Shown piece by piece: positions 8,773 through 19,008 of a stretch of 64,000 nt of DNA. Source of the DNA: an uncultured Opitutia bacterium (lineage in GTDB: Bacteria > Verrucomicrobiota > Verrucomicrobiia > Opitutales > Opitutaceae); the NCBI GenBank assembly GCA_903896015.1, contig CAITWF010000117.1:1-64000 (forward strand). Reading direction: 5' to 3'. The notes under the pieces were generated by a model. The model searched no databases, had not been told where the DNA came from, and saw nothing but the letters and a program-made list of their open reading frames with translations. Each line of letters starts with the position of its first letter. The first letter of the stretch is position 1. The translations under genes were made by a program, and so were the position numbers.

Positions 8773-9114
8773 ATGGAAGTTCAAGCCCTCACTCGTTACG
8801 CGAGAATGTCGCCCAAAAAGATGCGCGATATTTCCCGCATCATCCAAGGCCGCAAGGCCGTGGAAGCCGTCGACTACCTCGCGCTTATCCCGCGCAAGTC
8901 GGCGAAGCTGATCGCGAAGACGCTCAAGAGCGCGATCGCGAACGCGGAAAACAACAACAACCTTTCCGCCGACAGCCTCATCGTGAAGCTCGCGCTCATC
9001 GAGATGGGACCGGTGCTGAAACGCTTTAAAGCTGGCGCCCGCGGCACCGCGATGCCCCGCCGCAAGAAGATGTCGCACATCCGCATCGTCCTCTCCGACG
9101 GCCAATCCAACTAA
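8773..9114 (+). CDS. rplV: 50S ribosomal protein L22
   Basis: L22 contributes the narrow constriction of the peptide tunnel. The start at MEVQALTRYARMSPKKMR agrees with the family and gives 113 residues. The frame is open to an ATG at 8746, but the nine extra residues (MKIGIITIT) do not belong to L22. Conserved features include the helix ARMSPKKMRDISRIIQGR and the tunnel loop, ending PRRKKMSHIRIVLSD. No Shine-Dalgarno motif is seen. Nine bases separate it from rpsC. Confidence 0.97.
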   Translation: MEVQALTRYARMSPKKMRDISRIIQGRKAVEAVDYLALIPRKSAKLIAKTLKSAIANAENNNNLSADSLIVKLALIEMGPVLKRFKAGARGTAMPRRKKMSHIRIVLSDGQSN

Positions 9115-9123
9115 TCTACTTCC

Positions 9124-9756
9124 ATGGGCCAAAAAACCAATCCCACAGGCTTTCGTCTCGCCGTCCGTCGCAACTGGCAGTCCCGCTGGTATGCGAGCAA
9201 GAAGGAATTTCCGAAGCTCCTCGCCGAGGATCAACTCATCCGCTCCAAGCTGATGGAGAAGCTCAAGCAGGCGTCGGTGCCGCGCATCTTCATTGAGCGC
9301 GCGTCGAACCGCGTCCGCGTCAAGATCTACACCGCCCGCCCAGGCATCGTCATTGGCCGCAAGGGCCAGGAAATCGAGAAGATCAAGGAAGAGCTCGCGA
9401 AGCTCACCGGTAAGGAAATCCTCCTCGATATTCAGGAAGTGAAGAAGCCCGAGATCGAGGCCGCGCTCGTGGCCGAGAACGTCGCGCTGCAGCTGGAGCG
9501 CCGCATCGCGTTCCGCCGCGCCATGAAGAAGGCCGTCGAAATGGCGATGGCGCTCGGCGCCGAAGGCATCCGCATTCAGTGCTCCGGCCGCCTCGGTGGC
9601 GCGGACATCGCCCGCCGCGAGTGGCAGCGCAAGGGCCGCGTGCCGTTGCACACCCTCCGTGAAAATATCGACTACGGTTTCGCGGAAGCGCTTACCGTTT
9701 ACGGCAAGATCGGCGTCAAGTGCTGGATCTGCAAAAAAGAGTCCGACAACAACTGA
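9124..9756 (+). CDS. rpsC: 30S ribosomal protein S3
   Basis: S3 forms part of the mRNA entry channel. The N-terminal [14 protein letters not shown], the KH RNA-binding domain with its [11 protein letters not shown] loop (about residues 76-87), and the C-terminal [25 protein letters not shown] are all present. At 210 residues it is slightly shorter than enterobacterial S3, and it ends soon after GVKCWI. The order rplV-rpsC-rplP is standard. Confidence 0.98.
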   Translation: MGQKTNPTGFRLAVRRNWQSRWYASKKEFPKLLAEDQLIRSKLMEKLKQASVPRIFIERASNRVRVKIYTARPGIVIGRKGQEIEKIKEELAKLTGKEILLDIQEVKKPEIEAALVAENVALQLERRIAFRRAMKKAVEMAMALGAEGIRIQCSGRLGGADIARREWQRKGRVPLHTLRENIDYGFAEALTVYGKIGVKCWICKKESDNN

Positions 9757-9771
9757 ACCCTTTAGATCGCC

Positions 9772-10194
9772 ATGGCTCTCGCACCCGCACGCACCAAGTA
9801 TCGCAAAGCCCAGAAGGGCTCCCGCGCCGGCAACGCCAAGCGCGGCAACACGCTCGCCTTCGGTGAATTTGGCCTCCAGTCCCTCACCCGTGGGCCGATG
9901 ACCGGCCAGCAAATCGAGGCTGCTCGCGTGACCATCTCGCGCCACCTCAAGCGTAAGGGCAAACTCTGGATCCGCGTCTTCCCGCACAAGCCCGTCACCA
10001 AGAAGCCCGCGGAAGTCCGCATGGGTCAAGGTAAGGGCCCGGTCGAATACTACGTCGCCGTGATCAAGCCCGGTGCGGTCCTCTTCGAACTCGCCGGCGT
10101 GCCCGCCACCGTCGCGAAGGAAGCGTTCCGTCTCGCCGACGCGAAGCTCCCGTTCCACTGCCGCTTCATCCAGCGCGACGCCGCCGTCGCCTAA
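9772..10194 (+). CDS. rplP: 50S ribosomal protein L16
   Basis: L16 helps position the aminoacyl-tRNA and organises the large-subunit A site. The 140 residues carry the family stretches [48 protein letters not shown] and a conserved C-terminal AKLPFHCRF. It starts 15 bases after rpsC without a Shine-Dalgarno motif. rpmC follows 20 bases later. Confidence 0.98.
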   Translation: MALAPARTKYRKAQKGSRAGNAKRGNTLAFGEFGLQSLTRGPMTGQQIEAARVTISRHLKRKGKLWIRVFPHKPVTKKPAEVRMGQGKGPVEYYVAVIKPGAVLFELAGVPATVAKEAFRLADAKLPFHCRFIQRDAAVA

Positions 10195-10214
10195 AAATTC
10201 AACTACGTCCGACC

Positions 10215-10421
10215 ATGACTTCGAAAGAAATTCGCGACCTCTCGGCTGAAGAGATCACCACCAAGCTCCGCGAGACGCGCGCCGCCCTCCTCCAACTCCG
10301 CCTGCGCAAGCAGACCGGCCAAGTGGAAAAGACCAGCGAGATCCGGACGCTCCGCAAGGACATCGCCCGCCTCGAGACGATCGCCAATCAAAAGAAAAGC
10401 AAAGCCGCTGTCGCCGCCTGA
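10215..10421 (+). CDS. rpmC: 50S ribosomal protein L29
   Basis: L29 is a small two-helix protein next to L23 at the tunnel exit. The 68 residues show the usual pattern: [27 protein letters not shown] and the [12 protein letters not shown] helix. Length and position between rplP and rpsQ are standard. Confidence 0.97.
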   Translation: MTSKEIRDLSAEEITTKLRETRAALLQLRLRKQTGQVEKTSEIRTLRKDIARLETIANQKKSKAAVAA

Positions 10422-10445
10422 GCGCCCGGTTAAATTACATTCACC

Positions 10446-10820
10446 ATGTCCTCTCCCGTCACTCCCGGCACACGCAGCTCACGCAAGACCCAGATCGGTT
10501 TCGTTTCGAGCCGTTCGGGCGACAAGTCCGTCAAGGTCACCGTCGCTTACAAGACGCCGCACCCGCTTTACCACAAGGTCGTCAACCGCCAGACCGTACT
10601 TCACGTCCACGACGAGAAGAACGAGACTAAGGTCGGCGACAAAGTCGAAGTGATGGAGACGCGTCCGCTCAGCCGCCTCAAGCGCTGGCGCGTCGTCTCA
10701 ATCATCCAAAAGGCCGTCACCGCCGATGGTATCGCGATCTCCGAGACCGATGTCGCTGCGCAAGTGCCGACCAAAACCACCAAGGCCACTGAAGTCGCCG
10801 CTCCGGCGCCCCAGGCCTGA
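10446..10820 (+). CDS. rpsQ: 30S ribosomal protein S17 with extended C-terminus
   Basis: S17 binds the 5' domain of 16S rRNA early in assembly. The OB-fold core lies at about residues 12-90 (KTQIGFVSSRSGDKSVKV, HPLYHKVV, VGDKVEVMETRPLSRLKRW). At 124 residues it is about 40 longer than the common form, mainly because of a tail after SIIQKA that is rich in Thr, Ala and Pro. It ends the S10 section; rplN follows after 43 bases. Confidence 0.96.
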   Translation: MSSPVTPGTRSSRKTQIGFVSSRSGDKSVKVTVAYKTPHPLYHKVVNRQTVLHVHDEKNETKVGDKVEVMETRPLSRLKRWRVVSIIQKAVTADGIAISETDVAAQVPTKTTKATEVAAPAPQA

Positions 10821-10863
10821 TTCCTCCCTCGTTTAAAAATCAACCTACCTACGGAGGCCCGTC

Positions 10864-11229
10864 ATGATTCAACTCCGCTCCATTCTCGAAGTCGCCGATA
10901 ACACCGGCGCCCGCCGTGCCGCGATGATCTCCAAAATGGGACAGATCACCGACACTGCTGGCGTGGGCGATATCATCACTGTACACATCAAGGAAAGCAC
11001 CACCGACGCCACGGTGAAGAAGGGCGAAGTCGCGAAGGCCGTCGTCGTGCGCACGAAAGCTCCCGTCCGCCGTGCGGATGGCAGCTACCTGCGCTTCGAC
11101 AGCAACGCCATCGTCATTATCGACGCTACCAACAACCCGAAAGGCACCCGTATCTTCGGTCCCGTCGCCCGCGAACTGCGTGCGAAGAACTTCATGAAGA
11201 TCATCTCGCTCGCTCCGGAGGTTCTCTAA
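10864..11229 (+). CDS. rplN: 50S ribosomal protein L14
   Basis: L14 lies at the subunit interface and contacts 16S rRNA. The 121 residues match the family closely ([59 protein letters not shown]). A GGAGG motif sits 6 bases before the start, one of the few in the cluster. rplX begins one base after its stop. Confidence 0.98.
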   Translation: MIQLRSILEVADNTGARRAAMISKMGQITDTAGVGDIITVHIKESTTDATVKKGEVAKAVVVRTKAPVRRADGSYLRFDSNAIVIIDATNNPKGTRIFGPVARELRAKNFMKIISLAPEVL

Positions 11230-11230
11230 C

Positions 11231-11503
11231 ATGGCCACGAAATTTCACATTAAGCGGAACGACGTCGTCGTCGTGATCGCTGGTTCCCACAAGGGCAAGT
11301 CCGGCAAGGTGCTCGAAGTGCTAGCCGCCAAATCACGTGCGCGCATCGAAGGCGTCGCAATGATCAAGCGCCACCTTAAGAAATCGCAGGAGCATCCGCA
11401 GGGCACCATCGCCGAGCGCGAAGGCTCCGTCCACGTATCCAACCTGATGCTCCAGTCGGTGTTCGACGCGAGCAAACGCAAGAAAGCCGCCGCGACGGCC
11501 TGA
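11231..11503 (+). CDS. rplX: 50S ribosomal protein L24
   Basis: L24 starts large-subunit assembly and sits near the tunnel exit. The KOW motif is clear (VVVIAGSHKGKSGKVLEV, about residues 13-30), followed by EGVAMIKRHLKKSQEHPQG. The 90 residues are slightly shorter than the average. The start is one base after the rplN stop. GGAGG lies within the last codons of rplN, so the two are probably coupled. Confidence 0.97.
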   Translation: MATKFHIKRNDVVVVIAGSHKGKSGKVLEVLAAKSRARIEGVAMIKRHLKKSQEHPQGTIAEREGSVHVSNLMLQSVFDASKRKKAAATA

Positions 11504-11559
11504 TCGCCCAACTTTAAAACCACTCAACGCCTCGCGGTCGGAAATCGCGGGCCACTTAC

Positions 11560-12141
11560 ATGAGCTACGTCCCAACTCTCAAGAAACTCTACGTCGAGCA
11601 GATCGTGCCCGAGCTCGTGAAGAGCCGCGGCTACAAGAACAAGCACCAGGTGCCGAAGCTGGTGAAGATCAACCTCAACACCGGTATTGGTGCTGAGGCT
11701 GACAAGAACCAGATCGCCGACATCGCGCGCGACATGGGTCTCATCGCCGGCCAGAAGCCGATCCTCAACAAAACGAAGCGCGCGATCGCTAACTTCAAGT
11801 TGAAGCCCAACCAGACCACCGGTTGCAGCGTCACGCTCCGCGGCCCGGCAATGTGGGAATTTCTCTACCGCCTGATTTCGGTCGCGCTGCCGACCATCCG
11901 CGACTTCCGCGGCGTCCCGTCGAAACTCGACGGCCAAGGCAACTATACCCTCGGTGTCACCGACTTCTCCATCTTCCCCGAAATCACCCTCGAAAACGTG
12001 AAGAAGACGATGGGTCTCGACGTCACGATCGTCACTTCGGCCAACACCGACGACGAGGCACGCGAGCTCCTCAAGTTGCTCGGCATGCCGTTCCGCCGCA
12101 TCGAAGCGCAGCCTGCTCCGCAGAAGACCAACGCCGCCTAA
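11560..12141 (+). CDS. rplE: 50S ribosomal protein L5
   Basis: L5 binds 5S rRNA with L18 and L25 and forms the central protuberance. The 193 residues include [29 protein letters not shown] and [20 protein letters not shown], all family signatures, and a complete C-terminus. It starts 56 bases after rplX without a Shine-Dalgarno motif. Confidence 0.98.
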   Translation: MSYVPTLKKLYVEQIVPELVKSRGYKNKHQVPKLVKINLNTGIGAEADKNQIADIARDMGLIAGQKPILNKTKRAIANFKLKPNQTTGCSVTLRGPAMWEFLYRLISVALPTIRDFRGVPSKLDGQGNYTLGVTDFSIFPEITLENVKKTMGLDVTIVTSANTDDEARELLKLLGMPFRRIEAQPAPQKTNAA

Positions 12142-12151
12142 TCTTTTCGCC

Positions 12152-12457
12152 ATGCCCAAGACCTCCGCCATCCAGCGCAACGAGAAGCGCAAGAATCTCT
12201 CCGCCAAGTTCGCCGCCAAGCGCGCCGAGCTCAAGGCCACCCTCAAGAATCCCGCCACGACGGACGAACAGTTCTTCTCCGCACAGAAGAAGCTCCAGAA
12301 GCTCCCGCGCAACTCGTCGCCCACGCGCATTCGCAACCGTTGCTCACTTAGCGGACGCCCGCGCGCTTACATCGGCAAGTTTGGCGTGTCCCGTATCACG
12401 TTCCGCGAACTCGCCCTCGCCGGCAAGATCCCCGGCGTCACCAAATCCTCTTGGTAA
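12152..12457 (+). CDS. rpsN: 30S ribosomal protein S14, zinc-independent form
   Basis: S14 helps assemble the head of the small subunit. This is the long form of 101 residues without the CxxC zinc pairs found in the short form; its only Cys is in [13 protein letters not shown]. That block and the end [24 protein letters not shown] are diagnostic. An 81-base spacer with a hairpin follows before rpsH. Confidence 0.97.
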   Translation: MPKTSAIQRNEKRKNLSAKFAAKRAELKATLKNPATTDEQFFSAQKKLQKLPRNSSPTRIRNRCSLSGRPRAYIGKFGVSRITFRELALAGKIPGVTKSSW

Positions 12458-12462
12458 ACTTT

Positions 12463-12500
12463 TCCGGCTGCGGGGGTGTGTGCGCTTTAGGCGCACCGGA
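12463..12500 (+). other. Hairpin in the rpsN-rpsH spacer
   Basis: GTGCGC (12480-12485) pairs with GCGCAC (12491-12496) around the loop TTTAG. TCCG (12463-12466) can pair with CGGA (12497-12500) outside it, leaving a 13-base bulge. There is no T tract. It could be a protein-binding or RNA-processing site before rpsH. This is read only from complementarity. Confidence 0.3.
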
Positions 12501-12538
12501 TATGACCCACGGCCACCGTTAAAAAAACAACATCCACC

Positions 12539-12931
12539 ATGACCGATCCGATCAGTGACTTCCTCACGCGCCTCCGCAATGCGGGCAAGGCGCAACTCGA
12601 AGAGTGCGTGATTCCGCACTCTACCCTCAAGGAGGCGATCGCCTCCATCCTCAAGACCGAGGGCTACATTCTCGACCACAGCAACAGTGCTGACGCCGCG
12701 GGCCACAAGACCCTCGTCGTAAAAATGAAGTATGTCGACGGCACCTCTGCGATCACCGGGCTCACCCGTGTGTCGTCACCGGGCCGCCGCCTCTACTACC
12801 GCTACACCGAAATCCCGCGCGTCCTCAACGGCCTCGGCATCGGCATCCTCTCGACTTCGAGAGGTTTGATGAAAGACGCCGATTGCCGCCGCAACAAGGC
12901 CGGTGGCGAACTGATCTGCAACGTCTGGTAA
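12539..12931 (+). CDS. rpsH: 30S ribosomal protein S8
   Basis: S8 binds the central domain of 16S rRNA and in enterobacteria represses the spc operon. The 130 residues fit the family: DPISDFLTRLRNAGKA, SPGRRLYYRYTEIPRVLNGLG and the end GILSTSRGLMKDADCRRNKAGGELICNVW, where STSRG is the RNA-contact signature. rplF follows 15 bases later. Confidence 0.97.
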   Translation: MTDPISDFLTRLRNAGKAQLEECVIPHSTLKEAIASILKTEGYILDHSNSADAAGHKTLVVKMKYVDGTSAITGLTRVSSPGRRLYYRYTEIPRVLNGLGIGILSTSRGLMKDADCRRNKAGGELICNVW

Positions 12932-12946
12932 CCCGGAGCCACGCAC

Positions 12947-13483
12947 ATGAGCCGCATCGGCAAACAACCCGTTCCCATCCCCGACAAAGTGAAGGTCACC
13001 GTGACCGACACGACCGTCCTCGTCGAGGGTCCCAAAGGCAAAGTCTCGAAACTCTTCGCGCCTGTCGTGAAGATCACCGTGGCTGACAAAAAAGTCACCG
13101 TCGCTCCTGTCGAAGAGACGCGTTTCGCGAATGCCATGTATGGCACCGCGCGCTCCGTCATTGCCGGCATGGTCAAGGGCGTGACCGATGGATATGTCAA
13201 GGAGCTCGAAATCCAAGGCGTCGGCTTCAAGGCCAACCTCAAGGGCACCACGCTCGATCTCGCGCTCGGTTATTCGCATCCGATTCTGATGGAAATCCCG
13301 GCCGGTATCAAAGTCACCGTCACCGATCAGACCAAGTTGAAGGTCGAGGGCGCGGACAAGCAGCTCGTCGGCGCCGTCACCGCGGAAATCCGCAGCTACT
13401 ATCCGCCGGAGCCTTACAAGGGCAAGGGCGTGCGCATCGTCGGCGAGCGCGTTCGCCGCAAAGAAGGCAAGACCGTCGCCTAA
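12947..13483 (+). CDS. rplF: 50S ribosomal protein L6
   Basis: L6 lies near the factor-binding site of the large subunit. Its two repeated domains span 178 residues, starting [17 protein letters not shown] and ending with the signature [27 protein letters not shown] motif precedes the start. The order rpsH-rplF-rplR is standard. Confidence 0.98.
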   Translation: MSRIGKQPVPIPDKVKVTVTDTTVLVEGPKGKVSKLFAPVVKITVADKKVTVAPVEETRFANAMYGTARSVIAGMVKGVTDGYVKELEIQGVGFKANLKGTTLDLALGYSHPILMEIPAGIKVTVTDQTKLKVEGADKQLVGAVTAEIRSYYPPEPYKGKGVRIVGERVRRKEGKTVA

Positions 13484-13512
13484 TCCTAAACACCCATTTC
13501 AGGGTCCTACCC

Positions 13513-13872
13513 ATGAGCGCTTCCAAATCAATCCTCCTCCAGAAACGTCGCTGGAGAATCCGCAAGAAAGTCAACGGCACCGCCGCCCGCCCGCGTCTCT
13601 GCGTCCGCTTCACCTCGAAGCACGTGTACGCGCAGGCGATCAACGACGACGCCGGCACGACGCTCGTTTTCCTCGGCAGCCTCGACGCCGAACTGCGCAA
13701 GCAGAAGCTCAAGGCCAACATCGCCAGCGCGAAAGTGCTCGGCGTCGCTTTCGCCGCCAAGGCCAAGGCCGCGGGCATCGCCTCGGTCGTGTTCGACCGC
13801 AGTGGCGCCCCGTATCACGGCAAAGTCAAAGTGTTCGCCGACGCCGCCCGCGAAGGTGGACTCCAATTCTAA
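13513..13872 (+). CDS. rplR: 50S ribosomal protein L18
   Basis: L18 carries 5S rRNA into the central protuberance. The 119 residues include [20 protein letters not shown], the [13 protein letters not shown] strand and the C-terminal [26 protein letters not shown], which are family hallmarks. rpsE begins 5 bases after the stop. Confidence 0.97.
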   Translation: MSASKSILLQKRRWRIRKKVNGTAARPRLCVRFTSKHVYAQAINDDAGTTLVFLGSLDAELRKQKLKANIASAKVLGVAFAAKAKAAGIASVVFDRSGAPYHGKVKVFADAAREGGLQF

Positions 13873-13877
13873 AAAGC

Positions 13878-14543
13878 ATGAGCACCGAACCTACTTCCGC
13901 TCCCGAGACCGTCACGCCCGCTGCTCCAGACGCCGCCGCTCCTGAAGCCGCCGTCATCGCCCCGCAGCGCGAGCAACGCGCCCCCCGCCAGTTCAACCGT
14001 GGCGGCCAGGGTGGCAACCGTGGTCCTGGTGGCAATCGCGGCCCGCGCCGCGACAACCGCGATCAAAAGCAAGAGGGCGATGGCCCGTCTATGATCGAGA
14101 AGGTCGTCTTCATCAACCGCTGTGCCAAGGTCGTGAAAGGCGGACGCCGCTTCTCCTTCGCGGCGCTCGCCGTTGTCGGCGACGGCAAGGGCCGCGTCGG
14201 TATCGGCTACGGCAAGGCCAACGAAGTTCCGGACGCCATCAAGAAGGGCACCGCAAACGCCCACAAACATCTCGTCACCGTGAAGCTCAAGGGTGACACG
14301 ATCCCACACGACGTTCTCGGTCAATACGATGGCGGCCGCGTGATGCTCAAGCCCGCCTCGCCCGGCACCGGTCTTATCGCCGGTGGTGGTGTGCGCGCGG
14401 TCCTTGAAGCCGCCGGTGTGAAAAACATTCTTACGAAGTCGATGGGCTCCTCGAACCACATCGCGGTCGTGCACGCCACGCTCAACGGCCTCCTCCAACT
14501 GCGCCTTGCCGAGAACATCGCGAACATCCGCAAGACGAGCTAA
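13878..14543 (+). CDS. rpsE: 30S ribosomal protein S5 with Arg-Gly-rich N-terminal extension
   Basis: S5 is involved in translational accuracy and mRNA unwinding at the entry site. The core begins at about residue 71 ([42 protein letters not shown]) and runs to the end. Ahead of it lies an extension of about 60 residues: first Ala/Pro/Glu-rich, then with Arg-Gly-Asn repeats (about residues 34-62), giving 221 residues against the usual 165 or so. Such RG-rich stretches often bind RNA, but the role here is unknown. The gene normally next, rpmD, is missing; a 142-base spacer precedes rplO. Confidence 0.97.
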   Translation: MSTEPTSAPETVTPAAPDAAAPEAAVIAPQREQRAPRQFNRGGQGGNRGPGGNRGPRRDNRDQKQEGDGPSMIEKVVFINRCAKVVKGGRRFSFAALAVVGDGKGRVGIGYGKANEVPDAIKKGTANAHKHLVTVKLKGDTIPHDVLGQYDGGRVMLKPASPGTGLIAGGGVRAVLEAAGVKNILTKSMGSSNHIAVVHATLNGLLQLRLAENIANIRKTS

Positions 14544-14685
14544 CCGAACCTCGGACAGCGCGCCCCGGACCTTGTCCGTGTTCACGGCGCGCCGGCCGAT
14601 GTAGGATCGCAGAACTATTTTAACGAAATAATCCGAGTCGCGCGTCGCCCATCTGCGGCGCGTGGCGCCCATCACAGGAAACAAA
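14544..14685. other. 142-bp spacer where rpmD would be expected
   Basis: No reading frame resembling L30 exists here; the one ATG on the plus strand (ATGTAG) stops at once. The space contains an inverted repeat CGGACA (14552-14557) with TGTCCG (14573-14578) and the 10-bp palindrome CGGCGCGCCG just after it. These could fold in the mRNA. A promoter cannot be excluded. Confidence 0.6.
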
Positions 14686-15132
14686 ATGAAACTTCACGAA
14701 CTCAAGAACGTTAAAGGTGCCGTGCATCGCAAGAAGCGCGTCGGCTGCGGCGAAGGCGGCGGCCATGGCAAGACCTCCGGTCGCGGCGGTAAGGGTCAGA
14801 CCGCGCGCTCCGGCGGCAGCATCCGCCCTGGCTTCGAAGGCGGCCAGATGCCCCTTTACCGCAAGCTTCCGCACCGCGGCTTCAACCAGTTCAATTTCCG
14901 CACGGAGATCGCCGTACTTAATGTGGGCGATCTCGCCACGCTCGATGCTTCGGTCAAGGAAGTCGACGCCACCGCGCTCGCGGCGGCCGGCCTCATCCGC
15001 GCCGGCGAGAAGGCCGTGAAGATTCTCGGCGACGGCGAACTCTCCCGCGCGCTCAAAGTCACCGCCGCGAAATTCTCCGAATCCGCCAAGGCCAAGATCG
15101 AGAAGGCGGGCGGCCAGGCCATCGTCGGCTAA
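14686..15132 (+). CDS. rplO: 50S ribosomal protein L15
   Basis: L15 is a late-assembly protein of the large subunit. The start MKLHELKNVKGAVHRKKRVG at 14686 fits the family and has AGGA upstream; a GTG at 14662 would add eight non-conserved residues. The Gly/Arg-rich segment GCGEGGGHGKTSGRGGKGQTAR (read in two parts, about residues 20-41) is diagnostic. The length is 148 residues. secY begins 10 bases later. Confidence 0.97.
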   Translation: MKLHELKNVKGAVHRKKRVGCGEGGGHGKTSGRGGKGQTARSGGSIRPGFEGGQMPLYRKLPHRGFNQFNFRTEIAVLNVGDLATLDASVKEVDATALAAAGLIRAGEKAVKILGDGELSRALKVTAAKFSESAKAKIEKAGGQAIVG

Positions 15133-15142
15133 AGCCCACGCC

Positions 15143-16648
<1,506 letters not shown>

Positions 16649-16667
16649 GTTCTTTACTCTGGTCGCG

Positions 16668-17096
16668 ATGGCCTCAACCTCCGACCTCTTTGCCCGTTTC
16701 GGCCCTCCGGCCAAAACGAAGTTCCTTCTCCTCGGTTCGCCCGATTTTCGCTCTGAAAACCTGATGAACTGGGTCCGTTCTTTGAATCTTGAGCACGTCT
16801 CTCCCGCCCGAATGAAAGGGCCCGAGATTTCGCGCCGCCTGGCCTCGGCCGTGGCGGAACAAACCAACACGATGGCGCTGATGCGCCGCTGGTTCTTTGC
16901 GCGTAAACCTGATGCGGGTTTTGTCCTCACGGACTTCCCGGCTACGCTGCTCCAAGCTCTGGTGTTAGACGAATGGCTCGATGCCCGCGACGAAAACCTG
17001 AATGGTGTCGTCGCCGGCCCCGGCTCCTCCGAGTCCGTCGTCTCCCACTATCGCACACTCGGCCTCCTCATCGAGGCCAGTGAACTCGCCGCATGA
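16668..17096 (+). CDS. Degenerate adenylate-kinase-like protein in the adk position
   Basis: The 142 residues align by eye with adenylate kinase: FLLLGSP (residues 19-25) with the first strand, EHVSPARM (42-49) with the ISTGDMLR region, and GFVLTDFPATLLQA (84-97) with GFLLDGFPRTIPQA. Every key residue is altered. The P-loop GxPGxGKGT is replaced by GSPDFRSEN with no Lys or second Gly, the Arg of FPRT is Ala, and the LID domain and its arginines are gone. It lies between secY and map, exactly where adk normally is, and overlaps map by 4 bases (ATGA). The frame is intact, so it is probably expressed. I infer a non-catalytic homolog with a structural or regulatory role, but decay is possible. 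Confidence 0.7.
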   Translation: MASTSDLFARFGPPAKTKFLLLGSPDFRSENLMNWVRSLNLEHVSPARMKGPEISRRLASAVAEQTNTMALMRRWFFARKPDAGFVLTDFPATLLQALVLDEWLDARDENLNGVVAGPGSSESVVSHYRTLGLLIEASELAA

Positions 17097-17872
17097 CGAT
17101 CCCGGTCAAAGACAAGACGGGCATCGCCAAGATGCGCGAGGCGTGCGCCATCGCCGCCACCGTGCTTGAACAACTCAAGCCCCTCGTGCGGCCCGGCGTC
17201 ACGACGCAAGACTTGGAAGAGGCCGGCCGCGATTGGATCGCCCGCCTCGGAGCCCGCAGTGCCTGTTATGGCTACCAGCACGGTTCGCGCCGCTACCCGG
17301 CGCACACCTGCATCTCGGTGAACGACGAAGTGGTGCACGGCATCCCGTCCTTCAAGCGCGTCCTGCGCGACGGCGACATCGTCTCGCTCGACATCGTCGT
17401 CTGGCACGATGGTTACGTGGGCGACAACGCCTTCACCGTTCCTGTCGGAACGATCTCGCCTACCAATGAAAAACTGCTTCGCGTCACGCGCGAAGCACTC
17501 GATCTTGGCATCAAGCAGGCCCTCGTCGGAAATCGCATCGGCGATGTTTCGGCGGCGATCCAGCAGTTCGTCGAAGCGAATGGTTTCAGCGTAGTCCGCG
17601 ACATGGTCGGCCACGGGGTCGGTGTCGCGATGCACGAGCCGCCCGAAATCCCAAACTTCGGGCGCAGAGGCACTGGCGACAAAATTCGCACCGGCATGAC
17701 CCTCGCGATCGAGCCAATGGTAAACCTCGGCGCCTACAAGACGAAGACGCTCTCCGATGGCTGGACGATTGTGACGGCGGACGGTTCGCCCTCCGCGCAC
17801 TTCGAACACACCGTTCTCACCTCCGAGCACGGCCCCGAAGTCCTCACGATTCCGCGCCCGGTATCCGCTTAA
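17093..17872 (+). CDS. map: Methionine aminopeptidase, type I
   Basis: This enzyme removes the initiator methionine from new proteins. The metal ligands of the pita-bread fold are all present: Asp in VSLDIVVWHDG, Asp in VGDNAF, His in GHGVGVAMHEPP, Glu in LAIEPM and Glu in HFEHTV. At 259 residues it is the compact form without an N-terminal zinc extension. Its ATG overlaps the stop of the adenylate-kinase-like gene, implying coupled translation. infA and rpmJ, often found next, are absent; rpsM follows after 58 bases. Confidence 0.97.
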   Translation: MTIPVKDKTGIAKMREACAIAATVLEQLKPLVRPGVTTQDLEEAGRDWIARLGARSACYGYQHGSRRYPAHTCISVNDEVVHGIPSFKRVLRDGDIVSLDIVVWHDGYVGDNAFTVPVGTISPTNEKLLRVTREALDLGIKQALVGNRIGDVSAAIQQFVEANGFSVVRDMVGHGVGVAMHEPPEIPNFGRRGTGDKIRTGMTLAIEPMVNLGAYKTKTLSDGWTIVTADGSPSAHFEHTVLTSEHGPEVLTIPRPVSA

Positions 17873-17930
17873 GATTCCCGACCGATTTTCCCTCCCCCTT
17901 TTCAACCAACAACTCTCAACCTAATCAAAC

Positions 17931-18311
17931 ATGCCTCGCCTCCTCGGTGTAGAAATCCCCGCGAAAAAGAAAGTCGCGTACTCCCTCCGTTATATCAACG
18001 GCATCGGACCCACCCGGGCCGATCTCCTCGTGAAAGAAGCCGGACTCAACCCCGACATGCGCGCGCAGGATCTGACGGAAGAGCAGCTCAACAAGATCCT
18101 TCACATCATTACCGAGCACAAGTGGGTGCTCGAGGGTGACCTTCGCCGCGAAATCGCTGCGAACCTGAAGCGCCTTCAGGCGATCAATTGCTACCGTGGC
18201 ATCCGCCACCGTCGCAGCCTCCCGGTTCGCGGCCAGCGCACCAGCACCAACGCCCGCACCCGCAAGGGCCCGCGCAAGACCGTTGGTGTCACCAAAGCCA
18301 AAGAAGTCTAA
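17931..18311 (+). CDS. rpsM: 30S ribosomal protein S13
   Basis: S13 contacts the P-site tRNA and the large subunit. The 126 residues show [23 protein letters not shown], the [24 protein letters not shown] region and the basic tail KGPRKTVG. It opens the alpha part of the cluster. Confidence 0.98.
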   Translation: MPRLLGVEIPAKKKVAYSLRYINGIGPTRADLLVKEAGLNPDMRAQDLTEEQLNKILHIITEHKWVLEGDLRREIAANLKRLQAINCYRGIRHRRSLPVRGQRTSTNARTRKGPRKTVGVTKAKEV

Positions 18312-18323
18312 TCTCTCACTCAC

Positions 18324-18965
18324 ATGGCCGAAGAAAAGTCCGCTCCCAAGAAGGAAAAACCCGCGAAGCCCGCCGCCGCTGCTGGCGCGCCCGAAGCTCC
18401 CGCTGCGACCCCCGCCGAAAAAAAGGCGAAGGGTCTCAAGGCCACCGCTGAAAAGGCCGCTGCTGCCGAAGGCATTGCTGCTGGAGCTGCGCCCGCCGCC
18501 CCAGCCGCAGACAAACCGGTCGAACTCATCGGTGGTGTCGCCAAGCAGCCCACCGCTGAAGATCTCCTCAAGGAGGAACTCGGCACGATCAAGGTCCGCA
18601 AGGCCAAGGGCTCGAAGAACGTCTCCTCTGGCGTCGCCAACGTCCTTGCTTCCTTCAACAACACCATCGTCTCGATCACCGACCAAAAAGGCGCCGTGAT
18701 CGCGTGGTCGTCCGCCGGCAAGTGCAACTTCCGCGGCTCCCGCAAATCCACCGCCTACGCCGCGCAGGTTGTCGCCCAAGACGCCGCCCGCAACGCGATG
18801 TCGCACGGTCTCAAGGACATTCAAATCCGCGTCTCCGGTCCCGGCCTCGGCCGCGACTCCGCCATTCGCGCGCTCCAGGCGATCGGCCTCGAGATCACCT
18901 CGATCATCGACGTCACGCCCATCCCGCACAATGGCTGCCGTCCGCGCAAACGCCGTCGCGTCTAA
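18324..18965 (+). CDS. rpsK: 30S ribosomal protein S11 with long Ala/Lys-rich N-terminal extension
   Basis: S11 lines the mRNA exit region of the platform. The family core starts at about residue 91 and includes [36 protein letters not shown] and the end [18 protein letters not shown]. The first 85 or so residues are an unusual addition: a Lys/Ala/Pro-rich stretch (1-65) followed by a short, probably helical segment ([11 protein letters not shown]). The total is 213 residues, whereas S11 is usually near 130. The frame is continuous with the core and codon use does not change, so it is probably translated. Its role is unknown. Confidence 0.97.
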   Translation: MAEEKSAPKKEKPAKPAAAAGAPEAPAATPAEKKAKGLKATAEKAAAAEGIAAGAAPAAPAADKPVELIGGVAKQPTAEDLLKEELGTIKVRKAKGSKNVSSGVANVLASFNNTIVSITDQKGAVIAWSSAGKCNFRGSRKSTAYAAQVVAQDAARNAMSHGLKDIQIRVSGPGLGRDSAIRALQAIGLEITSIIDVTPIPHNGCRPRKRRRV

Positions 18966-19008
18966 TCGCGACGGAACGAACCAACCCAACACTTAATTCG
19001 ATACTTCC

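Noticed and set aside
8737-10158. 473-codon open frame on the minus strand opposite rplV-rpsC-rplP
   Set aside because: It spans three conserved ribosomal genes and their spacers on the other strand, with no motif.
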